Positions 17,301 to 25,609 are shown, counted from the first letter of the stretch. The stretch: DNA of 45,735 nt from an uncultured Dorea sp. (GCA_910579015.1 CAJTRO010000014.1:247-45981); one strand, 5' to 3'. The notes: generated by a model not told the origin, from the sequence alone. A program made the numbers and translations.

Positions 17301-19294
17301 CACGGGCGGACAGGGACGTAACACTTGTGGATGAGGTGAAATATGAGAATCTGGTGCCGGACAGAGCCTATGTGCTTGAGGGCATTGTGATGGATAAAAA
17401 GAGCGGGAAGCCGGCGGTGGATGCGGATGGGAAGCAGATTACCGCACAGACCGTATTCACTCCGAAGAAGAGTGACGGGAGCGCCGAGGTTGTATTCCGG
17501 TTCGACGGAAGTAAGCTTGCAGGAGAGACACTGGTTGTCTATGAAGAATTGCTGTATCAGGGAAAGGTGATCGCAGAGCATAAAGAGGCAGAAGACGCCG
17601 GTCAGACAATTTATTTTCCGTCTGCCTCTACCACAGCCAAAGACCAGAAGACCGGGGAGCAGATTGCGTTTGCAGAGGATCAGGTGACCATAGAAGATGT
17701 GGTGCATTATGAGAATCTGATTCCGGGAAAGAAGTATACCGTGTCAGGGACACTGGTGGATCAGGCAGGCGGCGTACCCATCCGGGATGCGGATGGAAAG
17801 GAGATCACAGCCGAAAAGGAGTTTACTGCGAAGAAGGCCGAAGGCGACGTGACCGTGGTATTTGAATTCGACGGAAGCCTTCTTGCGGGGAAGGTAACGG
17901 TTGTGTTCGAGGAGCTGTTCTTTGAGAAGAAAAGTATTGCAGTCCATGCGGATCTCAACGATGCGCCTCAGACGGTGAAGTTTCCTGAGATCAGGACGCA
18001 GGCCGTGGATCCGAAGACAGGCGTGAACCTGACCTTGGCGGCAGATGAGGCCTCGGTAGTCGATACAATATCTTACCGTCATCTGATTCCCCAAAAGCAG
18101 TATCATCTGGAAGGGATACTGATGGACCAGACGACAGGTGAGCCTGCGCTGGATGCGGACGGAAAAAAGATACAGGCAGAAATGGATTTTGTACCGGAGA
18201 AGGCAAAGGGCGAGGTTGAGCTGACCTTCCATTTTCAGGGAAAAGGGCTTGAGAATCATACCTTTGTTGTATTCGAGGAGTTATCCATGAAAAAGTCGTG
18301 GTTCAGTGAGGTTAAAATAGCTGAGCACCGGGATATAGAGGATGAGGCGCAGACGATCCATATACCCGGGATTCATACGATGGCAATGGATGACGAGACT
18401 ATGACACAGCTGTCCATGGCGGATGAAGAAATCCATCTTACAGATACGGCGGTTTACACCAATCTTCTTCCGGGATATAAATATACTATGGAAGGGATAC
18501 TGATGGATAAGGAAACAGGAGAACCGGTTAAGGACGATAATGGGGAATCTGTCCGCGCGAAGCAGACATTTACACCTAAGAAAGCAAAAGGGGAGGTCGA
18601 GATGACATTTTCCCTTAGCGGCGGCTTGCTTGCGGGAAAGACGGTGGTATTTTTTGAAACGCTGGAATATGAAGGAGAACCAGTCGCGAAGCACCAGGAT
18701 CTTAATGCGTCGGATCAGACAATTTATTTTCCGCTTATAAGGACGACGGCAACGGACAAGGCAGACGGCGGTAAGGAGAGCGAGATCAAAGATACAGTGA
18801 CCATTACAGACCGGATTGAATACCACAATCTGATTCCGGGCATGGAGTACCGGATTGCGGGGACGGTTATGGATAAGGCCGCGAAAGAACCGTTGATATC
18901 GAAGGACGGACCGGTGATCGCAGAGCATGTATTTACAGCGAAGGAGGCAGAGGGAAGTGTTGAAGTCGGTTTTACCTTCCCGGGCGAGGGCATGGAGGAG
19001 AAGGAACTGGTAGTATTCGAGAAGCTCTTCCTGAATGAGAGCGGGAAGGAAGCGGCGGTCCATGAGGATCTTGAGGATCAGGGACAGACGGTAAAGCTTG
19101 TGAGAAAGCCCAAGACGCCGGTTCCTTCGAACGCAGTAAATACGGGGGATAAGAACGGACGGATGATGTGTATCTATCTGATTCTTTTTATAGCAAGCGG
19201 GGCTTGTGCGGTGCAGAGACGAAAAAGGAGGCGTGGAAGATATTCCAAAAAGCAAATTCATTGTAGACAGAAGATGAATCTTAAAGTACAATAG
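14312..19294 (+). CDS. Giant thioester/VaFE-repeat surface adhesin
   Basis: A 1660-residue secreted, wall-associated protein. It has a signal peptide at about 1-30 (MALFLMLVMCFSAVW... VSASEA), then a Glu-rich spacer to about 200. A thioester-type domain follows, with C244 (GYCAQPN) and the candidate partner Q365 (VQDIVWIE), which may cross-link covalently to host or matrix amines. Prealbumin-like CnaB domains come next (GCYSLAGARYGVF...GTYYVKEITAPRGYKLD, and two more between about 480 and 735). Seven VaFE/T-Q ester-bond repeats of about 122 residues span about 737-1595, each with DTVxYxNLxPG, LMDKxTG, VVFExL and the closing QTIYFP. The C-terminus has VNTGDKNG, a hydrophobic helix and an RRKRRRGR tail, a sorting-signal layout with NTGD where LPXTG normally stands. 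The ribosome site AAGGAG precedes ATG 14312. No sortase gene is in the window. Confidence 0.9.
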   Translation: MVRMKKGMALFLMLVMCFSAVWPYAGRVSASEAGADTNGAPEKEYMVTLESGENGRVAFTDSKEEARAYREGDKVTLEVCPNEGFEREELLILDVEEEAGAQDQVLLEEEEENQVSFIMKDHDVRVRPVFREKEAKAGDMETGEQASAEAQEGRAEELQAEEFTFPYEGYLWGKDSGKKDTGKRARLTNGGMDKPKAGSAAGAVLRSAAGTDAVIRPGTNHSYGSWGTCEFTVTTSTGQYLGYCAQPNLGTPDGTYSIAELDNTMIKAALLIAPGGVPQLYEDYGKSIYNEADNNVYAYAHALIGYLYMGSLKGLSSSMAKGVENMANVLAQISHNSLDPSYGLFQSYFDQYKVYVACSGSSTVQDIVWIERNPAGRAKLKKISANPQITDGNGCYSLAGARYGVFRDNGCSQQAAVLTTDESGDSDTVSLDAGTYYVKEITAPRGYKLDPVIHPVQVDTGRTAELKVSDEPVVSPPVTLDKVDRETGEDLALGAASLENTQFRVNFYSGHYTKENLPKEPDRTWVVRTRSAEAGNKKARSAAEEMMLPLGTISVEEIQAPAGYLLDSIYLNSPGTGVEKLHVAKIIQNGDQGTVEDGTEYVVADSVIRGDFELTKIDKNTQRPIAGVLFRITSDTTKESHVIMTDENGHYSSSTAYAPHSYQTNGGKAGDGLWFGLDENGNSVAVDDTAGALPYDTYTIEELKCEANEGKFLYSGKFTITRAGYTVNLGNVENADIAIQTTAKDEATGTHYASAKEDTAVIDTVSYMGLQKNKKYRLRGTLMNRATGQAVTDEKGNPVTGEEEFTPKDSNGEVEVEIFFDASGLEGADVVVYEELYLGDEKLAEHKDINDAGQTIHFPAIGTRAYDGKTDCEISKADEEITIVDTVSYENLRAGRKYKMTGILMDKETGRAVLDENGGRIEAQTSFTAETSDGTVEVIFRFPGRNLAGKTLVAFETLSKDNKEYAVHHDITDEPQTIYIPAIGTKVHDSDTKSHLSRADRDVTLVDEVKYENLVPDRAYVLEGIVMDKKSGKPAVDADGKQITAQTVFTPKKSDGSAEVVFRFDGSKLAGETLVVYEELLYQGKVIAEHKEAEDAGQTIYFPSASTTAKDQKTGEQIAFAEDQVTIEDVVHYENLIPGKKYTVSGTLVDQAGGVPIRDADGKEITAEKEFTAKKAEGDVTVVFEFDGSLLAGKVTVVFEELFFEKKSIAVHADLNDAPQTVKFPEIRTQAVDPKTGVNLTLAADEASVVDTISYRHLIPQKQYHLEGILMDQTTGEPALDADGKKIQAEMDFVPEKAKGEVELTFHFQGKGLENHTFVVFEELSMKKSWFSEVKIAEHRDIEDEAQTIHIPGIHTMAMDDETMTQLSMADEEIHLTDTAVYTNLLPGYKYTMEGILMDKETGEPVKDDNGESVRAKQTFTPKKAKGEVEMTFSLSGGLLAGKTVVFFETLEYEGEPVAKHQDLNASDQTIYFPLIRTTATDKADGGKESEIKDTVTITDRIEYHNLIPGMEYRIAGTVMDKAAKEPLISKDGPVIAEHVFTAKEAEGSVEVGFTFPGEGMEEKELVVFEKLFLNESGKEAAVHEDLEDQGQTVKLVRKPKTPVPSNAVNTGDKNGRMMCIYLILFIASGACAVQRRKRRRGRYSKKQIHCRQKMNLKVQ
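16517..19095 (+). repeat. Seven tandem VaFE (T-Q ester-bond) repeats
   Basis: Seven diverged units of about 365 bases each code for similar Ig-like domains. Their approximate closings are QTIHFP, QTIYIP, QTIYFP, QTVKFP, QTIHIP, QTIYFP and QTVKLV. The conserved Thr near each unit start (for example TKVHD, TTAKD) and the Gln at the end are the residues expected to form an internal Thr-Gln ester bond. Sequences differ enough that recent DNA-level duplication is not evident. Unit 5 has an insertion (KKSWFSEV). Confidence 0.85.
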
Positions 19295-19351
19295 GGGATA
19301 TGAGAATTAAAACAGAGTCCGCTCGGTAATTATAATGTGAACTTACCATAC

Positions 19352-19466
19352 AGGACGAAGGCCGCCGGGATGTATCCTGCCGGCCGTAAGTCCTTTCTCA
19401 GAGACGGGGCAGGGGCGGGAAGAGATACCGCCTCCGGCGGACTGTCCCCGATGTTTTTTGGAAACA
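19352..19466 (+). promoter_or_regulatory. Three-hairpin leader upstream of the 2-oxoacid oxidoreductase operon
   Basis: Hairpin 1 (19352-19394) pairs AGGAC/GTCCT and GGCCG/CGGCC with an inner GGAT/ATCC. Hairpin 2 (19406-19449) pairs GGGGCAG with CTGTCCCC, contains CCGCC/GGCGG, and is followed four bases later by six T (19453-19458), like an intrinsic terminator. Hairpin 3 pairs ATGTTT/AAACAT (19451-19466) and overlaps the T-run. The ribosome site follows immediately. A TATAAT lies at about 19330. It is either the adhesin terminator or an attenuator for the downstream operon. It matches no riboswitch I know. Confidence 0.5.
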
Positions 19467-19489
19467 TACTTAAGAAAGGAAGAAGGAAG

Positions 19490-20062
19490 ATGAGTAACCT
19501 TACAGAGATCAGATGGCACGGCCGCGGCGGCCAGGGTGCCAAGACAGCCGCGCTGCTTCTTGCGGATGTGGCGTTTCAGACAGGAAAATATGTTCAGGGT
19601 TTTCCCGAATACGGGCCGGAGCGAATGGGCGCGCCGATCACGGCATATAATCGGATCAGTGATACGCAGATCCGGGTACATTCTAACATCTATGATCCGC
19701 AGTATGTGGTTGTCGTAGATGAATCACTGTTAGAGGCAGTTGATGTGACCAACGGTTTGAAGAAGGACGGTGCGATCCTGATCAATACTTCGCGCCCGAA
19801 GGAAGAGCTTCTCCCCCATCTGAAGGGATACGAAGGAAAGGTCTATACCATTGACGCACATAAGGTATCCATGGCCGCGATGGGCAGATATTTCCCTAAC
19901 ACACCGCTTCTTGCTGCGATTGTGAAGGTGGCTGAGATCATGGATGAGGAAACATTCTTAAGAGAGATGCGGGCATCATTTTCACATAAGTTCGCCAGCA
20001 AGCCGGAGGTTATCGACGGTAACATGGCGGCGCTTAAGATGGCGCTTGAGGAGGTGCAGTAA
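19490..20062 (+). CDS. porC: 2-oxoacid:ferredoxin oxidoreductase, gamma subunit
   Basis: A 190-residue gamma subunit of a four-subunit pyruvate/2-oxoacid:ferredoxin oxidoreductase. The hallmark WHGRGGQGAKTAA near residue 8 and the QGFPEYGPERMGAP segment are diagnostic of POR/VOR gamma chains. With the next three genes it forms the complete enzyme that oxidatively decarboxylates a 2-oxoacid to an acyl-CoA with ferredoxin reduction in the cytoplasm. ATG 19490 has the ribosome site GGAAGAAGGAAG. The open frame upstream (from 19337) is structured leader, not protein. Its last base overlaps the ATG of the delta gene (TAATG), indicating coupling. Pyruvate is the default substrate by family resemblance. 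Branched-chain or aromatic 2-oxoacids are possible. Confidence 0.88.
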   Translation: MSNLTEIRWHGRGGQGAKTAALLLADVAFQTGKYVQGFPEYGPERMGAPITAYNRISDTQIRVHSNIYDPQYVVVVDESLLEAVDVTNGLKKDGAILINTSRPKEELLPHLKGYEGKVYTIDAHKVSMAAMGRYFPNTPLLAAIVKVAEIMDEETFLREMRASFSHKFASKPEVIDGNMAALKMALEEVQ

Positions 20063-20361
20063 TGGCAACAGATATCACAAGATTAGGAGTAAAAGCAACA
20101 TGGAAGGACCTGACAGAAGGCATGGTGATCGCCGGGGCAGGAACATCGAAGGAATTTAACACCGGCGAGTGGTCTACGGACAAGCCGGTATTTATAGAAG
20201 AGAAATGTAAGCAGTGCTTATTGTGTACGCCGGTCTGCCCGGACAGCTGTATTCCGGTGAAGGACGGCAAAAGAGGCGGGTTTGACTATGGACATTGCAA
20301 GGGATGCGGCATCTGTGTAAAATCATGCCCGTTCGGTGCGATCACGATGGAAGGGGTGTAA
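20062..20361 (+). CDS. porD: 2-oxoacid:ferredoxin oxidoreductase, delta (2x[4Fe-4S]) subunit
   Basis: A 99-residue ferredoxin-like subunit. Two cluster motifs are visible: C49-x2-C52-x2-C55-x3-C59 with C63 nearby, and C79-x2-C82-x2-C85-x3-C89. They bind two [4Fe-4S] clusters that carry electrons from the TPP site to external ferredoxin. The N-terminal half (TWKDLTEGMVIAGAG) is the usual delta-chain extension. The ATG overlaps the gamma stop codon by one base. The alpha gene follows five bases after this stop. Confidence 0.92.
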   Translation: MATDITRLGVKATWKDLTEGMVIAGAGTSKEFNTGEWSTDKPVFIEEKCKQCLLCTPVCPDSCIPVKDGKRGGFDYGHCKGCGICVKSCPFGAITMEGV

Positions 20362-20366
20362 GTAAG

Positions 20367-21548
20367 ATGGCAAAAAGAGACCGTTTATCAGGAAATGAAG
20401 CGATTGCGATCGCGTTAAGACAGATCAATCCGGACGTATTCCCGGCCTTTCCGATCACTCCGTCCACGGAGATCCCGCAGTATTTTGCGTCCTTTGTGGC
20501 AAACGGACAGGTGGATACAGAGTTTATCCCGGTGGAGAGTGAGCACAGCTCCATGAGTGCGGCTATCGGTGCGTCTGCGGCAGGGGCAAGAAGCCTTACG
20601 GCGACCTCCTCATGCGGGCTTGCCTATATGTGGGAAGAATTATACATAGCGGCGTCCAACCGTCTGCCGCTTGCGCTTGCATTGGTAAACCGTGCATTGT
20701 CAGGTCCTATCAATATCAACTGTGACCATTCGGACAGCATGGGTGCAAGGGATGCCGGATGGATCCAGATCTATGCAGAGAATAACCAGGAAGCATATGA
20801 CAACATGGTACAGGCATACCGCATTTCCGAACATAAGGATGTGAGACTGCCGATCATGATCTGTCAGGACGGGTTTATCACCAGCCATGCGGTCGAGAAC
20901 ATGGAGCTTTTGGAGGATGGCGAGGTTAGATCTTTTGTCGGAGAATATGAACCGGAGAATTACCTGCTGAACCCCGAATGTCCGATGGCAGTGGGGCCGT
21001 ATTCCATCACGGATTACTATATGGAAGCCAAACGTAACCAGGCAGAAGGCATGAAGCATGTGGAGAAAGTAGTACTTGAGGTGGCAAAGGAATTTGAGGA
21101 GATCTCCGGCAGGGAGTATGGTCTGTTTGAGGCGTACCGCATGGAGGATGCCGAGTATGCGGTTGTCATGATCGGTTCTGCCGCGGGTACGACCAAAGAT
21201 GCGGTTGATGCATTAAGGAAACAAGGACAGAAGGCAGGGCTTCTTAAGATCCGTCTCTACCGTCCGTTCCCTGCCGAGGCGGTTGCAGAAGCTTTAAAAG
21301 GCGTCAAGGCTTTGGCGGTCATGGACCGGGCGGAAGGATATACGAACCACGGCGGTCCGCTGGGCGCGGATGTGCTGTCGGCATTATACCGGGCAAGAGC
21401 AAAGGCTCTGGCGGTGAATTATATCTATGGTCTTGGAGGACGTGATGTACGCGTAGAGGATATGGAAGGTGTATTTGCAACCCTGAAACAGATAGCAGAG
21501 GATGGCGATACGGGCGAGACTTACCGCTATCTGGGAATCAGAGAATAG
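20367..21548 (+). CDS. porA: 2-oxoacid:ferredoxin oxidoreductase, alpha subunit
   Basis: A 393-residue alpha chain containing the pyrimidine-binding domain of the TPP site (SGNEAIAIALRQINPDVFPAFPITPSTEI, VESEHSSMSAAIGASAAGAR) and the C-terminal transketolase-like domain II (AVVMIGSAAGTTKDAVD, LRKQGQKAGLLKIRLYRPFP). Residue E after 'EFIPV' lies in the cofactor-activating region. Length and domain order are normal for POR alpha. ATG 20367 was preferred over the upstream open frame because the earlier codons overlap the delta gene and AAGGGG precedes this ATG. Confidence 0.9.
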   Translation: MAKRDRLSGNEAIAIALRQINPDVFPAFPITPSTEIPQYFASFVANGQVDTEFIPVESEHSSMSAAIGASAAGARSLTATSSCGLAYMWEELYIAASNRLPLALALVNRALSGPININCDHSDSMGARDAGWIQIYAENNQEAYDNMVQAYRISEHKDVRLPIMICQDGFITSHAVENMELLEDGEVRSFVGEYEPENYLLNPECPMAVGPYSITDYYMEAKRNQAEGMKHVEKVVLEVAKEFEEISGREYGLFEAYRMEDAEYAVVMIGSAAGTTKDAVDALRKQGQKAGLLKIRLYRPFPAEAVAEALKGVKALAVMDRAEGYTNHGGPLGADVLSALYRARAKALAVNYIYGLGGRDVRVEDMEGVFATLKQIAEDGDTGETYRYLGIRE

Positions 21549-21560
21549 GGGGGACAAAAG

Positions 21561-22496
21561 ATGAGTTATAATTTCAAAGAGACAATGAGCAAGACGGAAC
21601 GTCTGGCTCCGGGACACAGGATGTGCGCAGGCTGCGGAGGAACAATAGCGGTAAGGAACGTACTGCGCGGCCTTCATGAGGGAGATAAGGCCGTGATCGG
21701 CAACGCCACAGGATGCCTGGAGGTATCCACGTTTACTTACCCGTATACAGCGTGGGAGGACAGCTATATCCACAATGCATTTGAGAATGCGGGAGCGACC
21801 TTAAGCGGTGTAGAAGGTGCGTACCGGGTTCTGAAGAGAAAAGGAAAATTAGACGAGACATTCAAGTTTATCACGTTCGGCGGGGACGGCGGGACTTACG
21901 ATATCGGTTTCCAGTCATTGTCAGGAGCGATGGAGCGGAACACGGATATGGTATATGTCTGTTATGACAACGGCGCATATATGAACACCGGAATCCAGCG
22001 TTCCTCCGCGACGCCTATGTATGCAGATACGACGACAACTCCGGTAGGGAGCGAGAGCAACGGTAAACCGCAGAATCGTAAGGATCTGGCGGCGATCATT
22101 GCGGCGCATGATATCCCATACGCGGCGCAGACAACGTTTATCGGAAACTTCAAGGATCTCCATGTGAAGTCCGAGAAGGCGATCTATACGCCGGGCGCGG
22201 CTTTCCTGAATATCATGGCGCCGTGTCCGAGAGGCTGGAGATACAACACGCCGGATATCATGGAGATATGCAGGCTGGGTGTGGAGACCTGTTACTGGCC
22301 GCTTTTTGAGGTAGTGGAGGGCAGATGGATCCTGAATTACGAGCCTAAGAAGAAGCTGCCGATTGAGGACTTCTTAAGACCTCAGGGACGTTTTAAACAT
22401 CTATTTAAGAAAGGAAACGAATATCTGATCGAAGAATTCCAGAAGGAAGCAGACCGCAGATGGGAAGAACTGAAATTCAGATGTTCCAGAGGATAA
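21561..22496 (+). CDS. porB: 2-oxoacid:ferredoxin oxidoreductase, beta (TPP, [4Fe-4S]) subunit
   Basis: A 311-residue beta chain. The four cysteines that ligate the proximal [4Fe-4S] cluster are visible at C22, C25 (MCAGCGG), C52 (ATGCLEV) and C222 (APCPRGW). The TPP/Mg site is GDGG at about 108-111 with the following YDNGAYMNTG. TGCLEVSTFTYPYTAW and YIHNAFENAGAT match pyruvate-type beta chains more closely than 2-oxoisovalerate types, in my judgement. The ribosome site AGGGGGGAC precedes ATG 21561. The sodium symporter gene starts seven bases after the stop, so the five genes form one transcription unit. Confidence 0.9.
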   Translation: MSYNFKETMSKTERLAPGHRMCAGCGGTIAVRNVLRGLHEGDKAVIGNATGCLEVSTFTYPYTAWEDSYIHNAFENAGATLSGVEGAYRVLKRKGKLDETFKFITFGGDGGTYDIGFQSLSGAMERNTDMVYVCYDNGAYMNTGIQRSSATPMYADTTTTPVGSESNGKPQNRKDLAAIIAAHDIPYAAQTTFIGNFKDLHVKSEKAIYTPGAAFLNIMAPCPRGWRYNTPDIMEICRLGVETCYWPLFEVVEGRWILNYEPKKKLPIEDFLRPQGRFKHLFKKGNEYLIEEFQKEADRRWEELKFRCSRG

Positions 22497-22503
22497 AAGA
22501 AAA

Positions 22504-23973
22504 GTGAAGAGAGAAAAGTTTGGTTCGCGTCTGGGATTCATCCTGGTATCTGCCGGATGTGCGATAGGGATTGGAAATGTGTGGAAGTTTCCGTATATGT
22601 GCGGGGAGTTTGGAGGAGCCGCATTCATCCTCATATACCTGGTATTTCTGTTGATCATGGGGATTCCGGTGATGATCTGCGAGTTCGCGGTAGGAAGGGG
22701 AAGCCGTCTGAGTGTGGCGGCAGGATTTGAGAAGCTGGAACCGCCGAACACCCGCTGGCATATGACGAAGTGGATCGGAGTGATCGGATGTTATCTGCTT
22801 ATGATGTTCTATACGACGGTCGGAGGCTGGATGATGTATTACTGCTTCCGGAGTGTCAGAGGAGAGTTCCAGGGGTTGTCCTCCGATATGGTGGCGGCAG
22901 GATTCTCCGATATGCTTGGAAATGTGCCGGTTATGGCGTTCTGGACAATATTGATATGCATTGCAGGCTTTGGTGTCTGCTATTTCGGGATACAGAAAGG
23001 GATTGAGCGTGTTTCCAAGTTTATGATGTCTGCGCTTCTGGTCATTATGGTGGTACTGGCGGTCCACTCTGTATTCCTTGAGGGAGCGGGAGCGGGGATC
23101 AGATTCTATCTGGTGCCTGATTTTGCCCAGATGAAAGAGATAGGGATCGGGAATGTGATCTTCGGGGCGATGAGCCAGGCATTTTTCACACTTTCTATCG
23201 GGATTGGCGCGATGCTGATCTTTGGAAGCTATATCGGAAAGGAAAGAAGCCTTACGGGTGAAGCAATCAGTATTACGGCGCTGGATACCCTGGTTGCGCT
23301 GATGGCCGGCTTCATCATCATACCGTCCTGCTTTGCTTTTGGGATTGAGCCGGGGGCAGGTCCAAGCCTGATATTTATTACGATACCGAACATATTTGCC
23401 CAGATGCCGGGAGGCAGGATCTGGGGAGCGTTGTTCTTTTTGTTCCTGACGTTTGCCGCATTTACGACGATCGTGGCTGTATTTGAGAATATTATCTCAT
23501 TTGCCATTGATCTTCGGGGCTGGACCAGAAAGAAGAGCGTGCTTGTGAATGTGGTGCTGATTTCCGTCTTGAGTATGCCCTGTGTGCTTGGGTTCAATGT
23601 CCTTGCCGGATTCGAGCCGCTGGGCGCAGGCACCAATATTATGGATCTTGAGGATTTTATCGTATCCAACAACCTGCTTCCGCTTGGAAGCCTGGGGTAT
23701 GTGTTGTTCTGTACCAGAAAGAACGGTTGGGGATGGGAGAACTTCCTCCATGAGGCGAATGCAGGAGAAGGGTTTCGTTTTCCGCGGGGACTTAAGGGTT
23801 ATGTATCTTATGTCCTTCCGCTGATCATCATCGTTATCTATCTGAAAGGGTATTACGATATGTTTGCCGGACGGGGGACGGGTGTGCTTGCCGGATGGAT
23901 GGCGGCAGCAGTGTTGTTTTTAGGATTCGTGCTGTTTTGCGCGACGAAAGCTGTATCGGGGCAGGAGAAATGA
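22504..23973 (+). CDS. Sodium-dependent amino-acid transporter (NSS/SNF family)
   Basis: A 489-residue LeuT-fold neurotransmitter:sodium symporter with about 12 membrane segments. TM1 carries the sodium/substrate signature GIGNVWKFPYM. The family's GIGAMLIFGSYIGKE is in the TM6-7 region and GGWMMYYCFRS in TM3. Bacterial members import amino acids such as tryptophan, tyrosine, leucine or alanine with Na+. The start is GTG 22504, seven bases behind porB, with the GAGGA of the porB end serving as ribosome site. Co-transcription with the oxidoreductase suggests it supplies the amino acid whose 2-oxoacid the enzyme oxidises, as in Stickland-type fermentation. That link is inference. Confidence 0.88.
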   Translation: MKREKFGSRLGFILVSAGCAIGIGNVWKFPYMCGEFGGAAFILIYLVFLLIMGIPVMICEFAVGRGSRLSVAAGFEKLEPPNTRWHMTKWIGVIGCYLLMMFYTTVGGWMMYYCFRSVRGEFQGLSSDMVAAGFSDMLGNVPVMAFWTILICIAGFGVCYFGIQKGIERVSKFMMSALLVIMVVLAVHSVFLEGAGAGIRFYLVPDFAQMKEIGIGNVIFGAMSQAFFTLSIGIGAMLIFGSYIGKERSLTGEAISITALDTLVALMAGFIIIPSCFAFGIEPGAGPSLIFITIPNIFAQMPGGRIWGALFFLFLTFAAFTTIVAVFENIISFAIDLRGWTRKKSVLVNVVLISVLSMPCVLGFNVLAGFEPLGAGTNIMDLEDFIVSNNLLPLGSLGYVLFCTRKNGWGWENFLHEANAGEGFRFPRGLKGYVSYVLPLIIIVIYLKGYYDMFAGRGTGVLAGWMAAAVLFLGFVLFCATKAVSGQEK

Positions 23974-24019
23974 AGTAAATGAGTAAATGAGAAAATGCGA
24001 TGGTACGGGAAACTCTTTC

Positions 24020-24048
24020 TTGTAACAATGTGAAAGATTCTATATAAT
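24020..24048 (+). promoter_or_regulatory. Promoter of the first AAA/PD-(D/E)XK gene
   Basis: TTGTAA (24020-24025) and a perfect TATAAT (24043-24048) are separated by 17 bases and lie about 33 bases before the start codon. The gene therefore appears to be transcribed independently of the transporter operon. Confidence 0.65.
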
Positions 24049-24080
24049 GAAGGAAAGATGCTTAGGAGCGGATCGGTATT

Positions 24081-25609
24081 ATGGGATTATTTTTAAACAG
24101 CATTGCTTCATATGATAAATTTAAAATGATTTCACAGGATCCATATTTTGTGGATAAATCAGCAGTGATAGAAGAGTTGATTCCTGCGTTGGGACGTGAG
24201 CAGCGTTTTTTCTGTATTGTGAGACCACGTCGTTTTGGGAAGACGGTAATGGCTAATATGATCGGGGCGTTTTTCGGAAAGGCGAGAGAAAGTAACGATG
24301 TGTTTGGACATCTTGCAATTGCAAAATCCCAATGGTACACAAAGCATTTGAACAGACATGAAGTGATTTATCTGGATTGCAGTGAGGTTCCGAAAGAATG
24401 TCGTGATTACAGAAGTTATATTTCAAGAATTGAGGATGGGCTCTATCAGGATCTTGCACAGGCTTATCCGGAGTTGGAATTAGACCAGAGTAAGGCGGTA
24501 TGGGATCTTCTGTCTTTGATATTCGAAGAAAAGGAGCAGAAGTTTCTCTTTGTGATTGACGAGTGGGATGCATTGTTCCACATGCCGTTTATAGGAGAAG
24601 AAGATAAGCAGGAATATCTTCTGTTTCTAAAATCATTGCTTAAGGGGAAGAGTTACGTTGAGTTTGCCTATATGACAGGCATCCTGCCGATTGCAAAATA
24701 TTCGGAAGGATCAGAGCTGAATATGTTCTTGGAATATGATATGGCGACGAAGATCCGGTTTGGACAGTATTATGGCTTTCTGCATTCAGAGGTTGACTTG
24801 CTCTATGAAAAGTACAGAGCAGAAACAAAAGAACCCCGTATCACCAGGGAGGAGCTGGACGAGTGGTATGACGGCTATCACTCGATGGGCGGAGAACGAC
24901 TGTATAATCCTCGTTCAGTAGTCAGCGCTTTGACCAATAATCAGCTGGCAAACTATTGGACCAGCTCAGGAACGTATGATTCCGTCTTCTATTATGTCAG
25001 GAATAATATCGAAGAGGTCAGAGATGATATGGCTCTTATGGTATCAGGAGAGCGCATAGAAGCAAGAATACAGGAATATGCCGCGACAGCTATGGAGTTA
25101 GTGACAAAGGATCAGATCTATTCGGCAATGGTGATTTATGGATTGCTTACCTATGAAGATGGAGAGGTGTTTATTCCGAATAAAGAGCTGATGGTGAAAT
25201 TCGAAGAATTATTGCTGAATAAAGAAGCTTTTGGCTATGTATACCGTTTGGCAATAATGAGACTGAATTGTCGGCAGTAGTCAATCTTGTATATCTGTCG
25301 GCACGTGACAGATACAGGGTGGAACGGGAAGATAAAGCGGGAAAAGGATTTGTTGATTTTATTTTTTATCCGTATAGAGCCAATGGGAAGGGGATTATTC
25401 TGGAGCTTAAGGTGGATCATACACCGGAAGAGGCAATTTGGCAGATTAAAGATAAGGATTATATACTCAGATTTCAGAGCAGGATAGGAGAAGTGCCTCG
25501 ATTCACAGGGCAGATTCTTGCTGTGGGAATTGGATATGATAAGAAGACGAAGGAACATTCCTGTAGAGTGGAAGTCTTGAGGCAGAGCCTGACTTTTGCT
25601 GATTTTTGA
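24081..25609 (+). pseudogene. AAA-ATPase-like / PD-(D/E)XK nuclease protein, frameshifted
   Basis: This would be a protein of about 508 residues of the 'AAA-ATPase-like' plus PD-(D/E)XK C-terminal family common in Bacteroidetes and Clostridia. The first frame (24081-25280) has the N-terminal YFVDKSAVIEEL, the degenerate Walker A RPRRFGKT and Walker B FLFVIDEWD. The second (from about 25268) supplies the nuclease end, with GFVDFIFYP and IILELKVD (D and E-x-K). The break is near 25255: the bases GCAATAATGAG would read ANNETELSAVV if one A were restored (GCAAATAATGAG), a natural continuation. The lesion is a single-base loss, so it is recent or a sequencing error. The biological role of the family is poorly known. 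An intact relative lies at 39281. Confidence 0.82.

Noticed and set aside
16517..19095. Possible CRISPR-like or satellite repeat array
   Set aside because: The repeats are long, in frame, diverged at DNA level and encode Ig-like domains, with no short identical repeats or spacers.
18281..19291. 336-codon minus-strand ORF inside the adhesin gene
   Set aside because: It is the antisense shadow of the VaFE-repeat coding frame. It has no ribosome site, and its composition follows the codon bias of the plus-strand gene.
21384..21773. Minus-strand ORFs opposite the oxidoreductase genes (also 20700-21059, 22477-23067)
   Set aside because: They are antisense shadows of strongly supported genes without ribosome sites.
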